Origin: Corynebacterium aquatimens
Lineage (GTDB): Bacteria; Actinomycetota; Actinomycetes; Mycobacteriales; Mycobacteriaceae
Direction: 5' to 3'
Length of the DNA stretch: 64,000 nt
Assembly: GCF_030408395.1 (NCBI RefSeq)
Contig: NZ_CP046980.1
Span: 372,001 to 436,000, forward strand
Shown piece after piece: positions 1 to 8,531 of this stretch. Under the pieces are notes generated by a model. It searched no databases. It saw nothing but the letters and a program-made list of their open reading frames with translations, and was not told the DNA's origin. Each line of letters opens with the position of its first letter. Position 1 is the stretch's first letter. The position numbers and the translations under genes were made by a program.

Positions 1-2
1 AG

Positions 3-47
3 ATCGTTCGGCAGGTTCGTGAGGAGCTGCGCCGACAACAGCGCTAG
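3..47 (+). CDS. possible 3' end of a gene that starts outside the window
   Basis: Reading from base 3 there is an open frame of 14 codons ending in TAG at 45-47. It gives a charged, basic tail (IVRQVREELRRQQR) that looks like a natural protein C-terminus. The repeat region that follows fits the end of a gene. Too little is visible to identify the protein, and it could be chance. Confidence 0.3.
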   Translation: MVRQVREELRRQQR

Positions 48-83
48 CGCTCCACTGCACCCTCGGCCCACGGTCCCGAACCA

Positions 84-151
84 AGATGGCCGGGAAGCAA
101 AGATGGCCGGGAAGCAAAGTTGGCCGGGAAGCAAAGTTGGCCGGGAAGGCC
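84..151. repeat. 17-bp tandem repeat, four units
   Basis: Units at 84-100, 101-117, 118-134 and 135-151. The first two are identical (AGATGGCCGGGAAGCAA), the third has one change (AGTTGG), and the fourth diverges at its last three bases and runs into the hairpin at 148. Noncoding, directly after the possible gene end at 47. Confidence 0.85.
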
Positions 152-200
152 GAAAACCGCTGTTTTTCGGCCGTTTTTCTTGCTCAGGGACAACTTCGCT
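131..200. repeat. 70-bp hairpin element, copy A
   Basis: This block recurs at 317-386 with few changes. It holds a hairpin (GGCCGAAAA at 148-156 with TTTTCGGCC at 164-172) followed by GTTTTTCTT, so it looks like a plus-strand intrinsic terminator. Outer arms AAGTTG and CAACTT are also complementary. A further GGCCAACTTT near 229-238 can pair with AAAGTTGGCC at 133-142. Confidence 0.7.
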
Positions 201-316
201 CGGCCCCGTCGCGCCCGGCCGGTGCTCCGGGCCAACTTTACTACCGGAACTCGGCCCTGAGATCGTGCTGGTTGTTTGTCCTTGACTGGGCTGGACTCAT
301 TCCTTCTCGCAGGGGA

Positions 317-386
317 GCAAAGTTGGCCGGGAAGGCCGAAAAACGGCATTTTTCGGCCGTTTTGCATGCTCAGGGACAACTTCGCT
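317..386. repeat. 70-bp hairpin element, copy B
   Basis: Second copy of the element at 131-200. The stem is GGCCGAAAAA (334-343) with TTTTTCGGCC (349-358), loop 344-348, followed by GTTTTG. It may be a terminator or a small non-autonomous dispersed element. No gene is visible between the two copies, and 400-585 is a purine- and G-rich tract with several GGGGAGGG runs but no credible ORF. Confidence 0.7.
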
Positions 387-585
387 TTGGCTTATATGTT
401 GCCTTGGAAAGCGCCTGGTGTCGCCGAGTACGGGGGAGGGGGAAAGCCTGGGGGCAGGGAGGGCGCCAAGGGGAGGGGGAAGCGTGGGGGCCGGTGTGCA
501 GTGGGGAAGGCGTGGGAAGGCGCTTGGAGAGGGGAGGGCGCCAAGGAGAGGGGAGGGCGCGAAGGGGAGGGATGTGCTGTGCGGG

Positions 586-2091
586 CTATTGGACAGCGGA
601 GGTCAGTTTCATCACGTTGTCGATGTAGCGGCGAGTCCAGGGGCGGCTCGACCATTCTTCGAGGGTCAGCTGTTTGGAGACGTGGAAGTAGGAACGGGAC
701 AGTGCCATCAGGTCGTCGAGAAGCGGGCCGCGTGCGATGAACAGAGAATTTTCGAAGTTCAGGGAGAAGGAGCGCATGTCCATGTTGGAGGAGCCCATGA
801 TGGCCACGCAGTTGGGGTGCTCGGAGGAGGAGTCGGAAGCGTCGGTGGGTTCGGCGGGGTCGGCGATGGCGAACTTGGTGTGCAGGATGTAGGGGGCGGG
901 GAACTGCCAGATGTGAACGCCGGCTTCGAGGAGTTGCTGGTAGTAAGCGGATTGGGCGTGGTCGACCATGAACTGGTCGGCCTTTTCGCCGACGAGGAGG
1001 TCGACGCGGACGCCGCGGTAGCAGGCGGTGGTGATGGCCTCCAGCATGGAGTCGTCGGGGACGAAATAGGGGGAGCACAACACGAGGCGCCGGCGGGCGT
1101 GGTGGATCAAGGTGTTGAACATCCGCAGGTTCGGTTCGGTTTGGTAGCCGGGCCCGGAGGGGATGAGCTGCAGTGTGGAAGGTTCAGCGGCGTCTGGGTC
1201 GGGGTCGTGGGGAGGAACTAGCTCAATGACTTCGCCAGATTCGGTGTACCAGTCCACGGCGAACATGGATTCAAAGGACGCCACGATCGGGCCGGTGACT
1301 TCCACTAAGGCGTCGACCCATTGGCGGCCTTTCTTCACGTGCCCCGGCATGAGGTAGCTGCGGTCGATCAGGTTGATGGACCCCATGAAGCCGACACGGT
1401 CGTCGATAATGACTTGCTTGCGGTGGTTGCGCAGGTCGGGGCGGCGGAAGCGCCCGCGTAAGAGTTGGATCGGCAGGGCTTGGTGCCATTCGATCCCGGC
1501 GGCGGTGAGCCGCTTTTTAAAGTCTTTGAAGCCGGGGTATTTCTGCGATCCGATTTGGTCGAACAAGACGCGTACTTTCACGCCGCGGGCGACTGCGCGT
1601 TCCAGCGCTTCGAACACGATGTGGGTGGTTTGGTCCCAGGCCTGGGCGTACATTTCCACGTGGACGTAGTGTTCGGCATCGTCGATGGCCGAGGCCAGGC
1701 GCATCATCGCTTTGTCATAATCCGCCCACAGCGCCAGAACGCGACCGTCCAGCGCCGGGTAGCCGGTCAAGGTCCGGTTGAGCGTGATCATGGAAATCTT
1801 TTCGTCGCTAAGCGTGGTGCCCTTAGGGAAGTCGGGGATGGAGGAATGGACGTCCTGTACGGCGTCGGCGGCGCGCTCTTGGATGCGGTGGCGGCGGCGA
1901 TTAAGGAAGGTCGAGCCTAAGAAGAAGTACAGCGGAAGTCCCAGGTAGGGGATAAGCAGGATGACCAGGAGCCACGCGTTAGCAGACGAGGGCTTGCGGT
2001 TTTCGGGGATGATTCCGATAACTACAAACTTGATCGAATAATCGATGACGAAGAGGATCCACTGCCACGTGGACAGGTCTAGGCCTAACAT
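586..2091 (-). CDS. cls: cardiolipin synthase, phospholipase D superfamily
   Basis: A 501-aa membrane phospholipid synthase predicted to make cardiolipin from phosphatidylglycerol. Two N-terminal transmembrane segments (about residues 7-27 and 36-55) precede two PLD-type active sites: HRKQVIID near residue 222 and HTKFAIAD near residue 403, both HxKxxxxD. Length is typical for the family. The ATG at 2091 shares one base with the TGA of the upstream xthA gene, so the two are probably translationally coupled. A longer frame upstream of this start lies inside xthA and is not credible. Confidence 0.93.
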   Translation of the reverse strand: MLGLDLSTWQWILFVIDYSIKFVVIGIIPENRKPSSANAWLLVILLIPYLGLPLYFFLGSTFLNRRRHRIQERAADAVQDVHSSIPDFPKGTTLSDEKISMITLNRTLTGYPALDGRVLALWADYDKAMMRLASAIDDAEHYVHVEMYAQAWDQTTHIVFEALERAVARGVKVRVLFDQIGSQKYPGFKDFKKRLTAAGIEWHQALPIQLLRGRFRRPDLRNHRKQVIIDDRVGFMGSINLIDRSYLMPGHVKKGRQWVDALVEVTGPIVASFESMFAVDWYTESGEVIELVPPHDPDPDAAEPSTLQLIPSGPGYQTEPNLRMFNTLIHHARRRLVLCSPYFVPDDSMLEAITTACYRGVRVDLLVGEKADQFMVDHAQSAYYQQLLEAGVHIWQFPAPYILHTKFAIADPAEPTDASDSSSEHPNCVAIMGSSNMDMRSFSLNFENSLFIARGPLLDDLMALSRSYFHVSKQLTLEEWSSRPWTRRYIDNVMKLTSAVQ

Positions 2092-2894
2092 CAGCGCACC
2101 TCGTCGAGCGCGCCGGCAAGGTCCGCGACATCGTAGTCGGCGATGACGGGCGCGTGGTCGGAGGCACCCTGCCCCTTGCGTTCGTCGACATCGACCCATG
2201 CGAACTTGAGGCGGTCTGCCATCACCGGCGTTACTAACTGGAAGTCAATGAGCATGCCTTCGCCGCGCTGGAAGCGCATGGATTTGTAGTCCCAGTAGCT
2301 GTACAGTTCGTCGTGGGTGACCTGTGTTAAGCCTGACTCAACAAGGCGTTGGAACGCGGCGCGCTCCGGTTCCGTCACGTGCGTTTTGCCTTCAAAGAAT
2401 GCAATGTCCCACACGTTTTTATCCGTCGGTGCGATGTTGAAATCGCCCATGAATACCTGTGGTGAACCGGGTGTGACCTGTTCGGATAGTCGGTAGAGGA
2501 ACTCCAGCTTGTAGTCGTAGTGGCGGACGCCGATCTCCCGGCCATTGGGGACGTACAAGCTCCACACGTCCACCCCGCCGCAGTTCGCGCCCACCGCGCG
2601 CGCCTCCATGGCCTGCTCATGCGCAATGTCTTTGTGGAACCCGGGTTGGCGCTCAAAACCCTCGCGCACGTCTTCTAAACCCACCCGCGACGCAATAGCC
2701 ACGCCGTTCCACTGGTGGTAACCCACGTGCGCTACCTCGTACCCCGCTGCCTCAAACACCGAGTAGGGGAACTTCGCGTCAGCGACCTTCGTTTCCTGCA
2801 TGGCTAACACGTCAATGTCGTTGCGCTGAAGAAACGCCTGAATGCGATCTGCGCGGCTGCGCACCGAGTTCACGTTCCACGTAGCTATCCGCAT
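2091..2894 (-). CDS. xthA: exodeoxyribonuclease III / AP endonuclease
   Basis: A 267-aa endonuclease/exonuclease/phosphatase-fold DNA repair enzyme acting on abasic sites. Family motifs are visible in order: MRIATWNVNSVRSR at the N-terminus, the QETK metal-binding motif, GDFNIAPTDKNVWD, and the C-terminal SDHAPV with the catalytic Asp-His. The start lies 8 nt after a TAGAGT box, so the mRNA is probably leaderless. It forms an overlapping pair with cls. The gene upstream (GNAT) ends 37 bp before the start. Confidence 0.95.
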   Translation of the reverse strand: MRIATWNVNSVRSRADRIQAFLQRNDIDVLAMQETKVADAKFPYSVFEAAGYEVAHVGYHQWNGVAIASRVGLEDVREGFERQPGFHKDIAHEQAMEARAVGANCGGVDVWSLYVPNGREIGVRHYDYKLEFLYRLSEQVTPGSPQVFMGDFNIAPTDKNVWDIAFFEGKTHVTEPERAAFQRLVESGLTQVTHDELYSYWDYKSMRFQRGEGMLIDFQLVTPVMADRLKFAWVDVDERKGQGASDHAPVIADYDVADLAGALDEVR

Positions 2895-2902
2895 GCGTAC
2901 CC

Positions 2903-2908
2903 ACTCTA
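2903..2908 (-). promoter_or_regulatory. -10 box for leaderless xthA
   Basis: TAGAGT on the minus strand, 8 nt before the xthA ATG at 2894. It fits the actinobacterial TANNNT consensus. The gap to the GNAT gene holds nothing else obvious. Confidence 0.6.
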
Positions 2909-2931
2909 GTTCCTCGCGCTGCCCCGCGAAG

Positions 2932-4017
2932 TCATCGCAGCGTGAAGTACCGCAGACGATGGTGCTCTTCGAACCCTAGCTTGCGGTACAGCCGCAAGCC
3001 CGCCTCATTCGACCCTAGGACCTGCAGGTACGCGTTGGTCGCTCCGTGTTCGCGTCCCCACTGACGCATCTTGCGGCCAAGAAGTGTCCCCACGCCCCGA
3101 CGTCTCCACGCGGGGGCCACCTCCACCGCGGAGTAGCCAAGCCAGACAACATCGCTTTTCGACGACCCCCTTCCGCCATCCATCCCCACCCCCGCATATC
3201 CGGAGTCAAAACTCGGCGTATCCATACTCGATGACGTCAAGGTCCCACGGGTCACCGCGATCGTCTGCCCCTGGTGTTTCAGACGACCGAACGTGATCTT
3301 TCCGTCGATGGTTTTTGCTAATGCCCGCAGCGCATCCGGCGGGAGCGGCTGGCCCCGAAAATGGTACATGGCCAGCCAGTCCTCATCCGGCTCATCGGTT
3401 ACCTCGAAAACGAGGGTGCTCAACTCTTCGGCCTCGATTGGTTCGTCCGCGGCGGCACTGCCGTGCAACGCAGTGGTCATAGTGATGATCTCCGGCCCAA
3501 CGCTCCAGTGCCCTTCACCAGCACCAACGAGCAACTTCTCGGCCGCAGCCCCAATGCGCTCCGGAACCAGTAGTCGGGTGGGTAAACCCCGGGAGGCGTA
3601 AAACTCATGAATCTCGCGGATCGGCACGGGTCTAAAGCCCGCAGACGGACCGATCGGGGTAGCCGAATTGGACCGTTCGGCGATGTCTGCGCCAGCGCGC
3701 GTGAACCAGCCGTCGATAAGCGTGTGCTCTTGGCCTGGGAACGCCTTCGCCGTGGCGACCTCGATGGCGCGGATGTCGGAGTTGCGGACGCGGCGGGGGC
3801 TTAAGCGTTTGAGCACCTGGATCTGCTCACGCGGGATCGAAAGAGTGGGCGCGCTCGAGGGCAGGCCGCCGACCTTTTGCGGGCGGAGGACCAACGGGTC
3901 GAGCGAGACGACGTGGCCGATGACGTCGGTGACGTGGCTGCCGGGGCCATCAAGGTAACGGCGCACGACAACGCGCTCGCCGACGCTGACCTCATCGGTG
4001 CGGAACAGGCGCGACAC
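2932..4017 (-). CDS. GNAT family N-acetyltransferase with N-terminal SH3-like domain
   Basis: A 361-aa protein. The C-terminal third carries a GNAT fold signature: APAWRRRGVGTLLGRKM is the acetyl-CoA binding motif A, followed by NEAGLRLYRKLGFEE. The first about 90 residues (VGERVVVRRYL, DVIGHVVSLDPLVLRP) look like a small beta-barrel. The GTG at 4017 is preferred because it follows the def stop codon by one base, which indicates an operon; the longer frame upstream runs through def. The acceptor substrate is unknown. Confidence 0.8.
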   Translation of the reverse strand: MSRLFRTDEVSVGERVVVRRYLDGPGSHVTDVIGHVVSLDPLVLRPQKVGGLPSSAPTLSIPREQIQVLKRLSPRRVRNSDIRAIEVATAKAFPGQEHTLIDGWFTRAGADIAERSNSATPIGPSAGFRPVPIREIHEFYASRGLPTRLLVPERIGAAAEKLLVGAGEGHWSVGPEIITMTTALHGSAAADEPIEAEELSTLVFEVTDEPDEDWLAMYHFRGQPLPPDALRALAKTIDGKITFGRLKHQGQTIAVTRGTLTSSSMDTPSFDSGYAGVGMDGGRGSSKSDVVWLGYSAVEVAPAWRRRGVGTLLGRKMRQWGREHGATNAYLQVLGSNEAGLRLYRKLGFEEHHRLRYFTLR

Positions 4018-4018
4018 T

Positions 4019-4591
4019 CTAGTGACCGAAGGGATCCGGGTCATCGCCCGGCATCCAGGTGTTGCCCGCCGCACCCCAGCCGTTGGCCTTGACCGCGCGC
4101 TTCGCCTCGCGCTTGTATCGGCCGGTGAGAACGTCGAGGTAAACGAAGCCATCGAGGTGACCCACCTCATGCTGAAGGCAACGGGCAAAGAACCCGGTGC
4201 CCTCAATGTCCACGGGGTCGCCGTTTTCATCAGTGCCTGTCACGCGCGCCCAGTCCGCGCGCCCAGTGGGGAAGCCCTCGCCCGGGACGGACAGGCACCC
4301 TTCATCATCCTCGCCGTCATCGCGCGGCATTGTCTTGGGGATCTCTGACGTCTCCAGCACGGGGTTGATCACCGTGCCGCGACGCATCACGTCCCCGTCA
4401 GGGCAGTTGTACACGAACAGGCGCTTGTTCACGCCGATCTGGTTCGCGGCCAGGCCCACGCCATGTGCCGCATCCATCGTGTCATGCATATCGGCGATGA
4501 GCTGCGCGAGCTCCTCCACGGGCTCCGTCACAGGCTCGGTGGGGTTGTGCAGGACGGGGTCGCCGTAGATCACGATTGGTCGAATAGCCAT
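4019..4591 (-). CDS. def: peptide deformylase
   Basis: A 190-aa metal enzyme that removes the formyl group from nascent protein N-termini. The three family motifs are present: [10 protein letters not shown] near residue 43, EGCLSVPG near 97 (Cys metal ligand), and HEVGH near 138 (the HExxH pair). First gene of a def-GNAT operon. The start lies 6 nt after a minus-strand TAGACT box, so translation probably begins at the first mRNA base. Confidence 0.96.
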   Translation of the reverse strand: MAIRPIVIYGDPVLHNPTEPVTEPVEELAQLIADMHDTMDAAHGVGLAANQIGVNKRLFVYNCPDGDVMRRGTVINPVLETSEIPKTMPRDDGEDDEGCLSVPGEGFPTGRADWARVTGTDENGDPVDIEGTGFFARCLQHEVGHLDGFVYLDVLTGRYKREAKRAVKANGWGAAGNTWMPGDDPDPFGH

Positions 4592-4594
4592 GGC

Positions 4595-4603
4595 TATAGT
4601 CTA
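4595..4603. promoter_or_regulatory. overlapping divergent -10 boxes for def and the DUF3263 gene
   Basis: Plus-strand TATAGT (4595-4600) lies 6 nt before the ATG at 4607. Minus-strand TAGACT (4603 down to 4598) lies 6 nt before the def ATG at 4591. The boxes share three base pairs and only 15 bp separate the two start codons. Both transcripts would be leaderless, and only one polymerase could bind at a time. Confidence 0.7.
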
Positions 4604-4606
4604 AGC

Positions 4607-4834
4607 ATGCTCACCGACGCAGACCTCGCCGTCCTCGATTTCGCCGACCGCGCCCCCCGCAGCCTCGGCGCACGCGAGGAGGCCATTCGCCGTGAGCTTT
4701 CCATGTCACCCGTGCGCTATTACCAGCGCCTCAACATGCTTATCGACGATCCCTCAGCCCTAGCCGCCCGCCCCCAACTGGTCCGGCGGCTCCAGCGCAT
4801 CCGGGATGAGCGGGTGATTAATCCCGGGGCGTGA
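4607..4834 (+). CDS. DUF3263 family small protein
   Basis: A 75-aa acidic/basic helical protein typical of the actinobacterial DUF3263 family: an N-terminal LDFADRAPRSLGAREEAIRREL segment, then SPVRYYQRLNMLIDDP and a closing RLQRIRDERV. The family pattern resembles a small helix-turn-helix, but its function is unknown. It is divergent from def with a leaderless start. The GCTTATCGACGA motif lies inside it at 4738. Confidence 0.85.
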   Translation: MLTDADLAVLDFADRAPRSLGAREEAIRRELSMSPVRYYQRLNMLIDDPSALAARPQLVRRLQRIRDERVINPGA

Positions 4835-4904
4835 GCGTGCGCGGGCCCCTTGGTTCGGTTGATTTTACGGCGAGTCGCGCCCGAAAGGTTAGGAATCCCC
4901 AGGA

Positions 4905-4910
4905 TACAGT
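4905..4910 (+). promoter_or_regulatory. -10 box for the leaderless LytR_C gene
   Basis: TACAGT, 7 nt before the GTG at 4918. This decides the start: upstream in-frame codons would lie before the predicted transcription start. Confidence 0.6.
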
Positions 4911-4917
4911 GACGTGT

Positions 4918-6105
4918 GTGACGAATGTGAATTCTGGATCCAGCCGTTGGAAGCCCACCGGGAAGCCTAAGAACGCCCCGGAGGCCGACTTTGTCGAGGC
5001 CGATTCTGTGGACGCCTCAGCTCGCCGCGGCGAGGTCGATTTCTACGAACCTGCCGATGATGGCGCATTCGCCGAGGCCTATGAGGAGTACTACGACGAA
5101 GCCGTCGTTGAGGACCCCGCACCACGCGGCCGCCATTCCCGCCCGGACGCCCCGGGTGAGGAGGACAGCCCGGTGTTCAACTCCATGTTCGACTCCGGCG
5201 CACGCCGCCCCGAAACTCGCGGGGGTTCTGCCGCTGCTGGTGCTGCTGGAGCTGCCGGTGTCGCTGGCGCTGCCAGCGCTGCTGGCGATATCCACGACGC
5301 GGAGTTCGAAGAGGTAGTAGAGGTCGAAGACGATCCACGGGTTACGCAACGCAGTGAGGCGGCTCCCGCAGCCGCGCCCGTGCGCGGTGAGGCTCCCCGC
5401 CCTAGTCGGGCTGAGCCGATCGAGTACTCCGAGGAATACGAGGAGTATCCCGAGGACGACCAGCCTCGTGGCATTCCGAAGCGTGGCCTGGCGATGGTGC
5501 TCATCGCGGTTGCTGTGTTACTTGGCCTCTGGGGCCTCTACGCGCTGACTCAGGGCAATAAAGATGTGCAAAACACCGCCAACGACCCAGGTCAAACGGG
5601 ACAAACCGTTCCTACGGGCGCTCCCGCGCCGGGCCAGTCACAGGCACCGGGTCAGGACCCGAACGCACCGAAGGACGACGCCGATCACAACCGTGATTCC
5701 CAAAACCGTGCGCCGAAAGATGGGCGTGAAGGGGATCGTCGAGAAGCTGGGCGCGAAGGCGAAGGCGGAAACCGGGGCTCGATTCCTGCTGGTGAGAAGA
5801 TGACTGCGGATAATGAGAAAATCAACGTCTACAACAACTCCACCGTAAGCGGGCTTGCCGCGGACGTAGCGGACAACCTGCGCGGCCAGGGCACCGAGGT
5901 CGGTGGTGTGGGTAACTTCAACGCCGAAACTCTGGAGCAAACCACCGTATTCTTTGACCCGAATACCCCGGGTGCAGAGGAGCGTGCGCGAATCCTCGCG
6001 GATCGCGTGGGTGGCATTGCTCGTGCCAACATTGAGTCTCTACCGGAGGAAGCTAAGAAGCCGGACACCATCACCCTTATCATGGTTGGCCCGGTGGAGC
6101 TTTAA
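4918..6105 (+). CDS. single-pass envelope protein with LytR_C domain
   Basis: A 395-aa protein with a long acidic, Ala-rich cytoplasmic N-terminus, one transmembrane segment at about 191-211 (LAMVLIAVAVLLGLWGLYAL), a Gln/Pro/charged linker, and a C-terminal LytR_C domain from about 300 (INVYNNSTVSGLAADVADNL). LytR_C domains occur in LCP-type envelope proteins, but there is no LCP catalytic domain here, so an accessory cell-wall role is an inference. The GTG start is set by the -10 box at 4905-4910. Confidence 0.8.
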   Translation: MTNVNSGSSRWKPTGKPKNAPEADFVEADSVDASARRGEVDFYEPADDGAFAEAYEEYYDEAVVEDPAPRGRHSRPDAPGEEDSPVFNSMFDSGARRPETRGGSAAAGAAGAAGVAGAASAAGDIHDAEFEEVVEVEDDPRVTQRSEAAPAAAPVRGEAPRPSRAEPIEYSEEYEEYPEDDQPRGIPKRGLAMVLIAVAVLLGLWGLYALTQGNKDVQNTANDPGQTGQTVPTGAPAPGQSQAPGQDPNAPKDDADHNRDSQNRAPKDGREGDRREAGREGEGGNRGSIPAGEKMTADNEKINVYNNSTVSGLAADVADNLRGQGTEVGGVGNFNAETLEQTTVFFDPNTPGAEERARILADRVGGIARANIESLPEEAKKPDTITLIMVGPVEL

Positions 6106-6165
6106 CCCCACCGGCCCCGGCCAGATCACCCGGCGGGCGTCGAGGTGATCACGCCAGCTGGGCTG

Positions 6166-6171
6166 TAAGAT
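6166..6171 (+). promoter_or_regulatory. -10 box for the leaderless glutamate-cysteine ligase gene
   Basis: TAAGAT, 6 nt before the GTG at 6178. Confidence 0.55.
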
Positions 6172-6177
6172 TTCAGC

Positions 6178-7308
6178 GTGGACCCGTTTAAGGATTTTGC
6201 CCGCTCACCCGAGCCCACCCTGGGCGTGGAGTGGGAGATTGCGCTTGTCGACCCAGTTAGCCGGGATATGGTGGCGGAGGCCGGGGCGGTCATTGAGGCC
6301 GTCGAGAAGCGATATGGCACGCACCTGGAGAAAGAATTCCTGAAGAACACCGTTGAGCTTGTCACGCCGGTGTGCCACACGACGAGCGAGGCGATCGGGT
6401 GGCTGCGCGGCACTCTTGGCCAGGTCAAAACGGTGACTGATGAGATGGGCTTGCGGCTGTGGGCCAGCGGTGGCCACCCCTTTGCGGATTTCCGCGAGCA
6501 GCCCGTGGGGGACAAAGAGACCTACAAAGAGATCATCAACCGCACCCAATACTGGGGGCAGCAGATGTTGCTGTGGGGAACACACGTGCACGTGGGCATT
6601 AGGCATGAAGAGCGCGTCTGGCCGATCATCAACGCCATCATGACGAAGTACCCCCACCTGCTGGCGATCTCCGCCTCGAGCCCCGCGTGGGAAGGCCTGG
6701 ACACGGGGTATGCATCGAACCGGACCATGCTTTACCAGCAACTTCCCACCGCCGGAATGCCGTACCAGTTCCGCAATTGGGATGAATGGGTGGGGTTCAT
6801 GCGCGACCAGGCGAAGTCCGGGGTCACTTCGCACACGGGTTCCATGCACTTTGACGTTCGCCCCGCCGCTAAATGGGGCACGATCGAAGTCCGCATCTCT
6901 GACTGTTCGGCGTCGCTCAAGGAACTCGCCGCGGTGGTGGCGCTCACCCACTGCCTGGTGGTTTATTACGACTCGCTTATCGACGACGGGAAGGAACTGC
7001 CCACCCTCCAACCCTGGCACATTGCCGAAAACAAGTGGCGCGGCGCCCGATATGGGTTGGAAGCCGAAGTGATTACCTCCCGCGATACCGATGAACGCTG
7101 GGTGACCGACGAGCTCCACGACTTAATCGAGCAGCTGCAACCAGTCGCGCACCGACTCGGCTGCGTCACGGAACTCGGCTGGGTCGCCGACATCATTTCC
7201 AACGGCGCCGCCTACCAGCGCCAACGTGAGATCTTCCAGCGCACCGGCGACTGGAAGAACGTCGTCGACGCCACCTGCGACGACCTCGAATCCAACCTCC
7301 GCACCTAG
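6178..7308 (+). CDS. YbdK-type carboxylate-amine / glutamate-cysteine ligase
   Basis: A 376-aa ATP-dependent ligase of the GCS2 family. Visible features: the N-terminal [12 protein letters not shown] motif, [10 protein letters not shown] with the conserved His, [10 protein letters not shown], and the C-terminal INSN-like region [15 protein letters not shown]. YbdK-type enzymes have weak glutamate-cysteine ligase activity; corynebacteria mainly use mycothiol, so the physiological substrate is uncertain. The GTG start is leaderless. Its 3' end faces the mrp operon across 27 bp. Confidence 0.85.
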   Translation: MDPFKDFARSPEPTLGVEWEIALVDPVSRDMVAEAGAVIEAVEKRYGTHLEKEFLKNTVELVTPVCHTTSEAIGWLRGTLGQVKTVTDEMGLRLWASGGHPFADFREQPVGDKETYKEIINRTQYWGQQMLLWGTHVHVGIRHEERVWPIINAIMTKYPHLLAISASSPAWEGLDTGYASNRTMLYQQLPTAGMPYQFRNWDEWVGFMRDQAKSGVTSHTGSMHFDVRPAAKWGTIEVRISDCSASLKELAAVVALTHCLVVYYDSLIDDGKELPTLQPWHIAENKWRGARYGLEAEVITSRDTDERWVTDELHDLIEQLQPVAHRLGCVTELGWVADIISNGAAYQRQREIFQRTGDWKNVVDATCDDLESNLRT

Positions 7309-7335
7309 CGCCAAATAGGGGCCGGGGCGAGAGTG
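7309..7335. other. 27-bp convergent gap, no terminator
   Basis: gshA-like and mrpG end facing each other with only 27 bp between. No hairpin with T-run is seen. Confidence 0.4.
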
Positions 7336-7731
7336 CTACGGCTTTGGCTTGGTGGGCCGGGGGTCTTTGTAGCGAGACGGATTCTCGTTGACGGTGAGCT
7401 GGTCTTCGCCGCCGTAGAGTCCTTCGAGGCGGGAAACGCGTCCAAGACGTTGAGCCACAACAGGGCTGGTCATCAGCGCGAAGAGCAGCAGGAGAAGGAG
7501 CATGCCGGCGTCGCCGCGGTGGCCCACGTCGAAGGTAGGAGACCCGGCTAGCCGAATGATCGTGCCCATGACCACCAGGAGGAGGCCGGTTGTTTGCGGT
7601 TTAGTGATGGCATGGATCCGCGCGACGGTGTTGTTGAACCGCACCACGCCAACCGCAGCAAAGAACACTTGAAGCGATCCAAAGAGGATGAAGACCAGGG
7701 ATGCGATGTCCGCGATGAGTTCCCAGTTCAT
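7336..7731 (-). CDS. mrpG: Na+/H+ antiporter subunit G
   Basis: A 131-aa membrane protein, last gene of the mrp operon. It has three transmembrane helices (LIADIASLVFILFGSLQVFFAAVGVVRF; TTGLLLVVMGTIIRL; GMLLLLLLFALMTSPVVAQ) and the MrpG signature near RIHAITKPQT. The charged tail after residue 100 extends past the family core. Its ATG overlaps the mrpF stop by one base (TAATG). Confidence 0.93.
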   Translation of the reverse strand: MNWELIADIASLVFILFGSLQVFFAAVGVVRFNNTVARIHAITKPQTTGLLLVVMGTIIRLAGSPTFDVGHRGDAGMLLLLLLFALMTSPVVAQRLGRVSRLEGLYGGEDQLTVNENPSRYKDPRPTKPKP

Positions 7732-8009
7732 TACAACGCACCGTCCCTCTTGCGGAACCTGGCCACGGACAGTGAACCGATGAAGCTGAGCATGGCGATC
7801 ACAAACATGACGTTGACCACGGTGGTGTCAAGCGTCCAACAGATGTAGGTTGCTAGGGCGCATTGAAGTGACGCGGTCATCCCGTCCATCCCCACCACGC
7901 GGTCAAGAGAGTTCGGGCCCACGATCATGCGCCACGTTGTGATGAAGAATCCCGCGGTGAGCAACACGGCCGCGATAGCAAGGATTCCGTTGTACAGGGT
8001 CGGGTCCAT
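7731..8009 (-). CDS. mrpF: Na+/H+ antiporter subunit F
   Basis: A 92-aa protein with three transmembrane helices and the MrpF core GPNSLDRVVGMDGMTA. It belongs to the hetero-oligomeric Mrp complex that exchanges Na+ for H+. A ribosome-binding sequence AAGGAG overlaps the end of mrpE. Coupled to mrpG by a one-base overlap. Confidence 0.93.
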   Translation of the reverse strand: MDPTLYNGILAIAAVLLTAGFFITTWRMIVGPNSLDRVVGMDGMTASLQCALATYICWTLDTTVVNVMFVIAMLSFIGSLSVARFRKRDGAL

Positions 8010-8012
8010 CGG

Positions 8013-8531
8013 TTAGCTCCTTGTCCCCTCGAAAATCGCGAGCATAGAGCGCTCGAGCTTAGCGACGTTAGCGAGTTCGCGTTCGATGTCTTTTTGCGTG
8101 TGCGCGTCTAGGACGTGAATGGTCCACGTGCGGTTGGCAAGGTCGAAGTCGGTGACGCACCCACCGGGCTGAAGATTGTACGCACAGGCCGCAAAGTACA
8201 GTTCGAGTTCCGTGGCAAGGCGCATGGGAACGACGAAAATTGCGCTCATCGGTGGGTCAGCCGGGCGGATTGCCAGCCAGGACACCTTCACGGATGCAAC
8301 GATCAGTTCCCAGAGCCAATGGACACCGAACTTGAGCAGTTCCCAGAGGTTGAGGCGAATTCCCCACAGCGGAACCGGTGGGAGCGGAAGGAGCCACACG
8401 ATAGCCAAGGCCAGGGCGAGTCCTGCGAAGAAGTTTCCCCATGTGAGCTCACCCATCAGGAGGATCCACATGACGGTCAGCCATATAACGCTCAAGGGCC
8501 GGGTGCGGTCACCGAGTTTGGAGAGCATCAC
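8013..8531 (-). CDS. mrpE: Na+/H+ antiporter subunit E
   Basis: A 172-aa subunit. Two N-terminal transmembrane segments are followed by an amphipathic cytoplasmic domain with the family motif TDFDLANRTWTIHVLDA. GTG (8531) and ATG (8528) are both possible starts; GTGATG overlaps the mrpD TGA, so either would be translationally coupled. MrpE supports assembly or activity of the antiporter complex. Confidence 0.92.
   Translation of the reverse strand: MMLSKLGDRTRPLSVIWLTVMWILLMGELTWGNFFAGLALALAIVWLLPLPPVPLWGIRLNLWELLKFGVHWLWELIVASVKVSWLAIRPADPPMSAIFVVPMRLATELELYFAACAYNLQPGGCVTDFDLANRTWTIHVLDAHTQKDIERELANVAKLERSMLAIFEGTRS

Noticed and set aside
400..585. G-rich tract as a G-quadruplex regulatory element
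   Set aside because: Several G-runs exist, but nothing links them to a gene start; noted only as composition.
392..1078. 228-codon minus-strand frame over the end of cls
   Set aside because: Arg/Pro-rich shadow frame; cls with both HKD motifs covers the same bases.
4018..4230. N-terminal extension of the GNAT protein to 4230
   Set aside because: The extension lies inside def, and the GTG at 4017 follows the def stop by one base.
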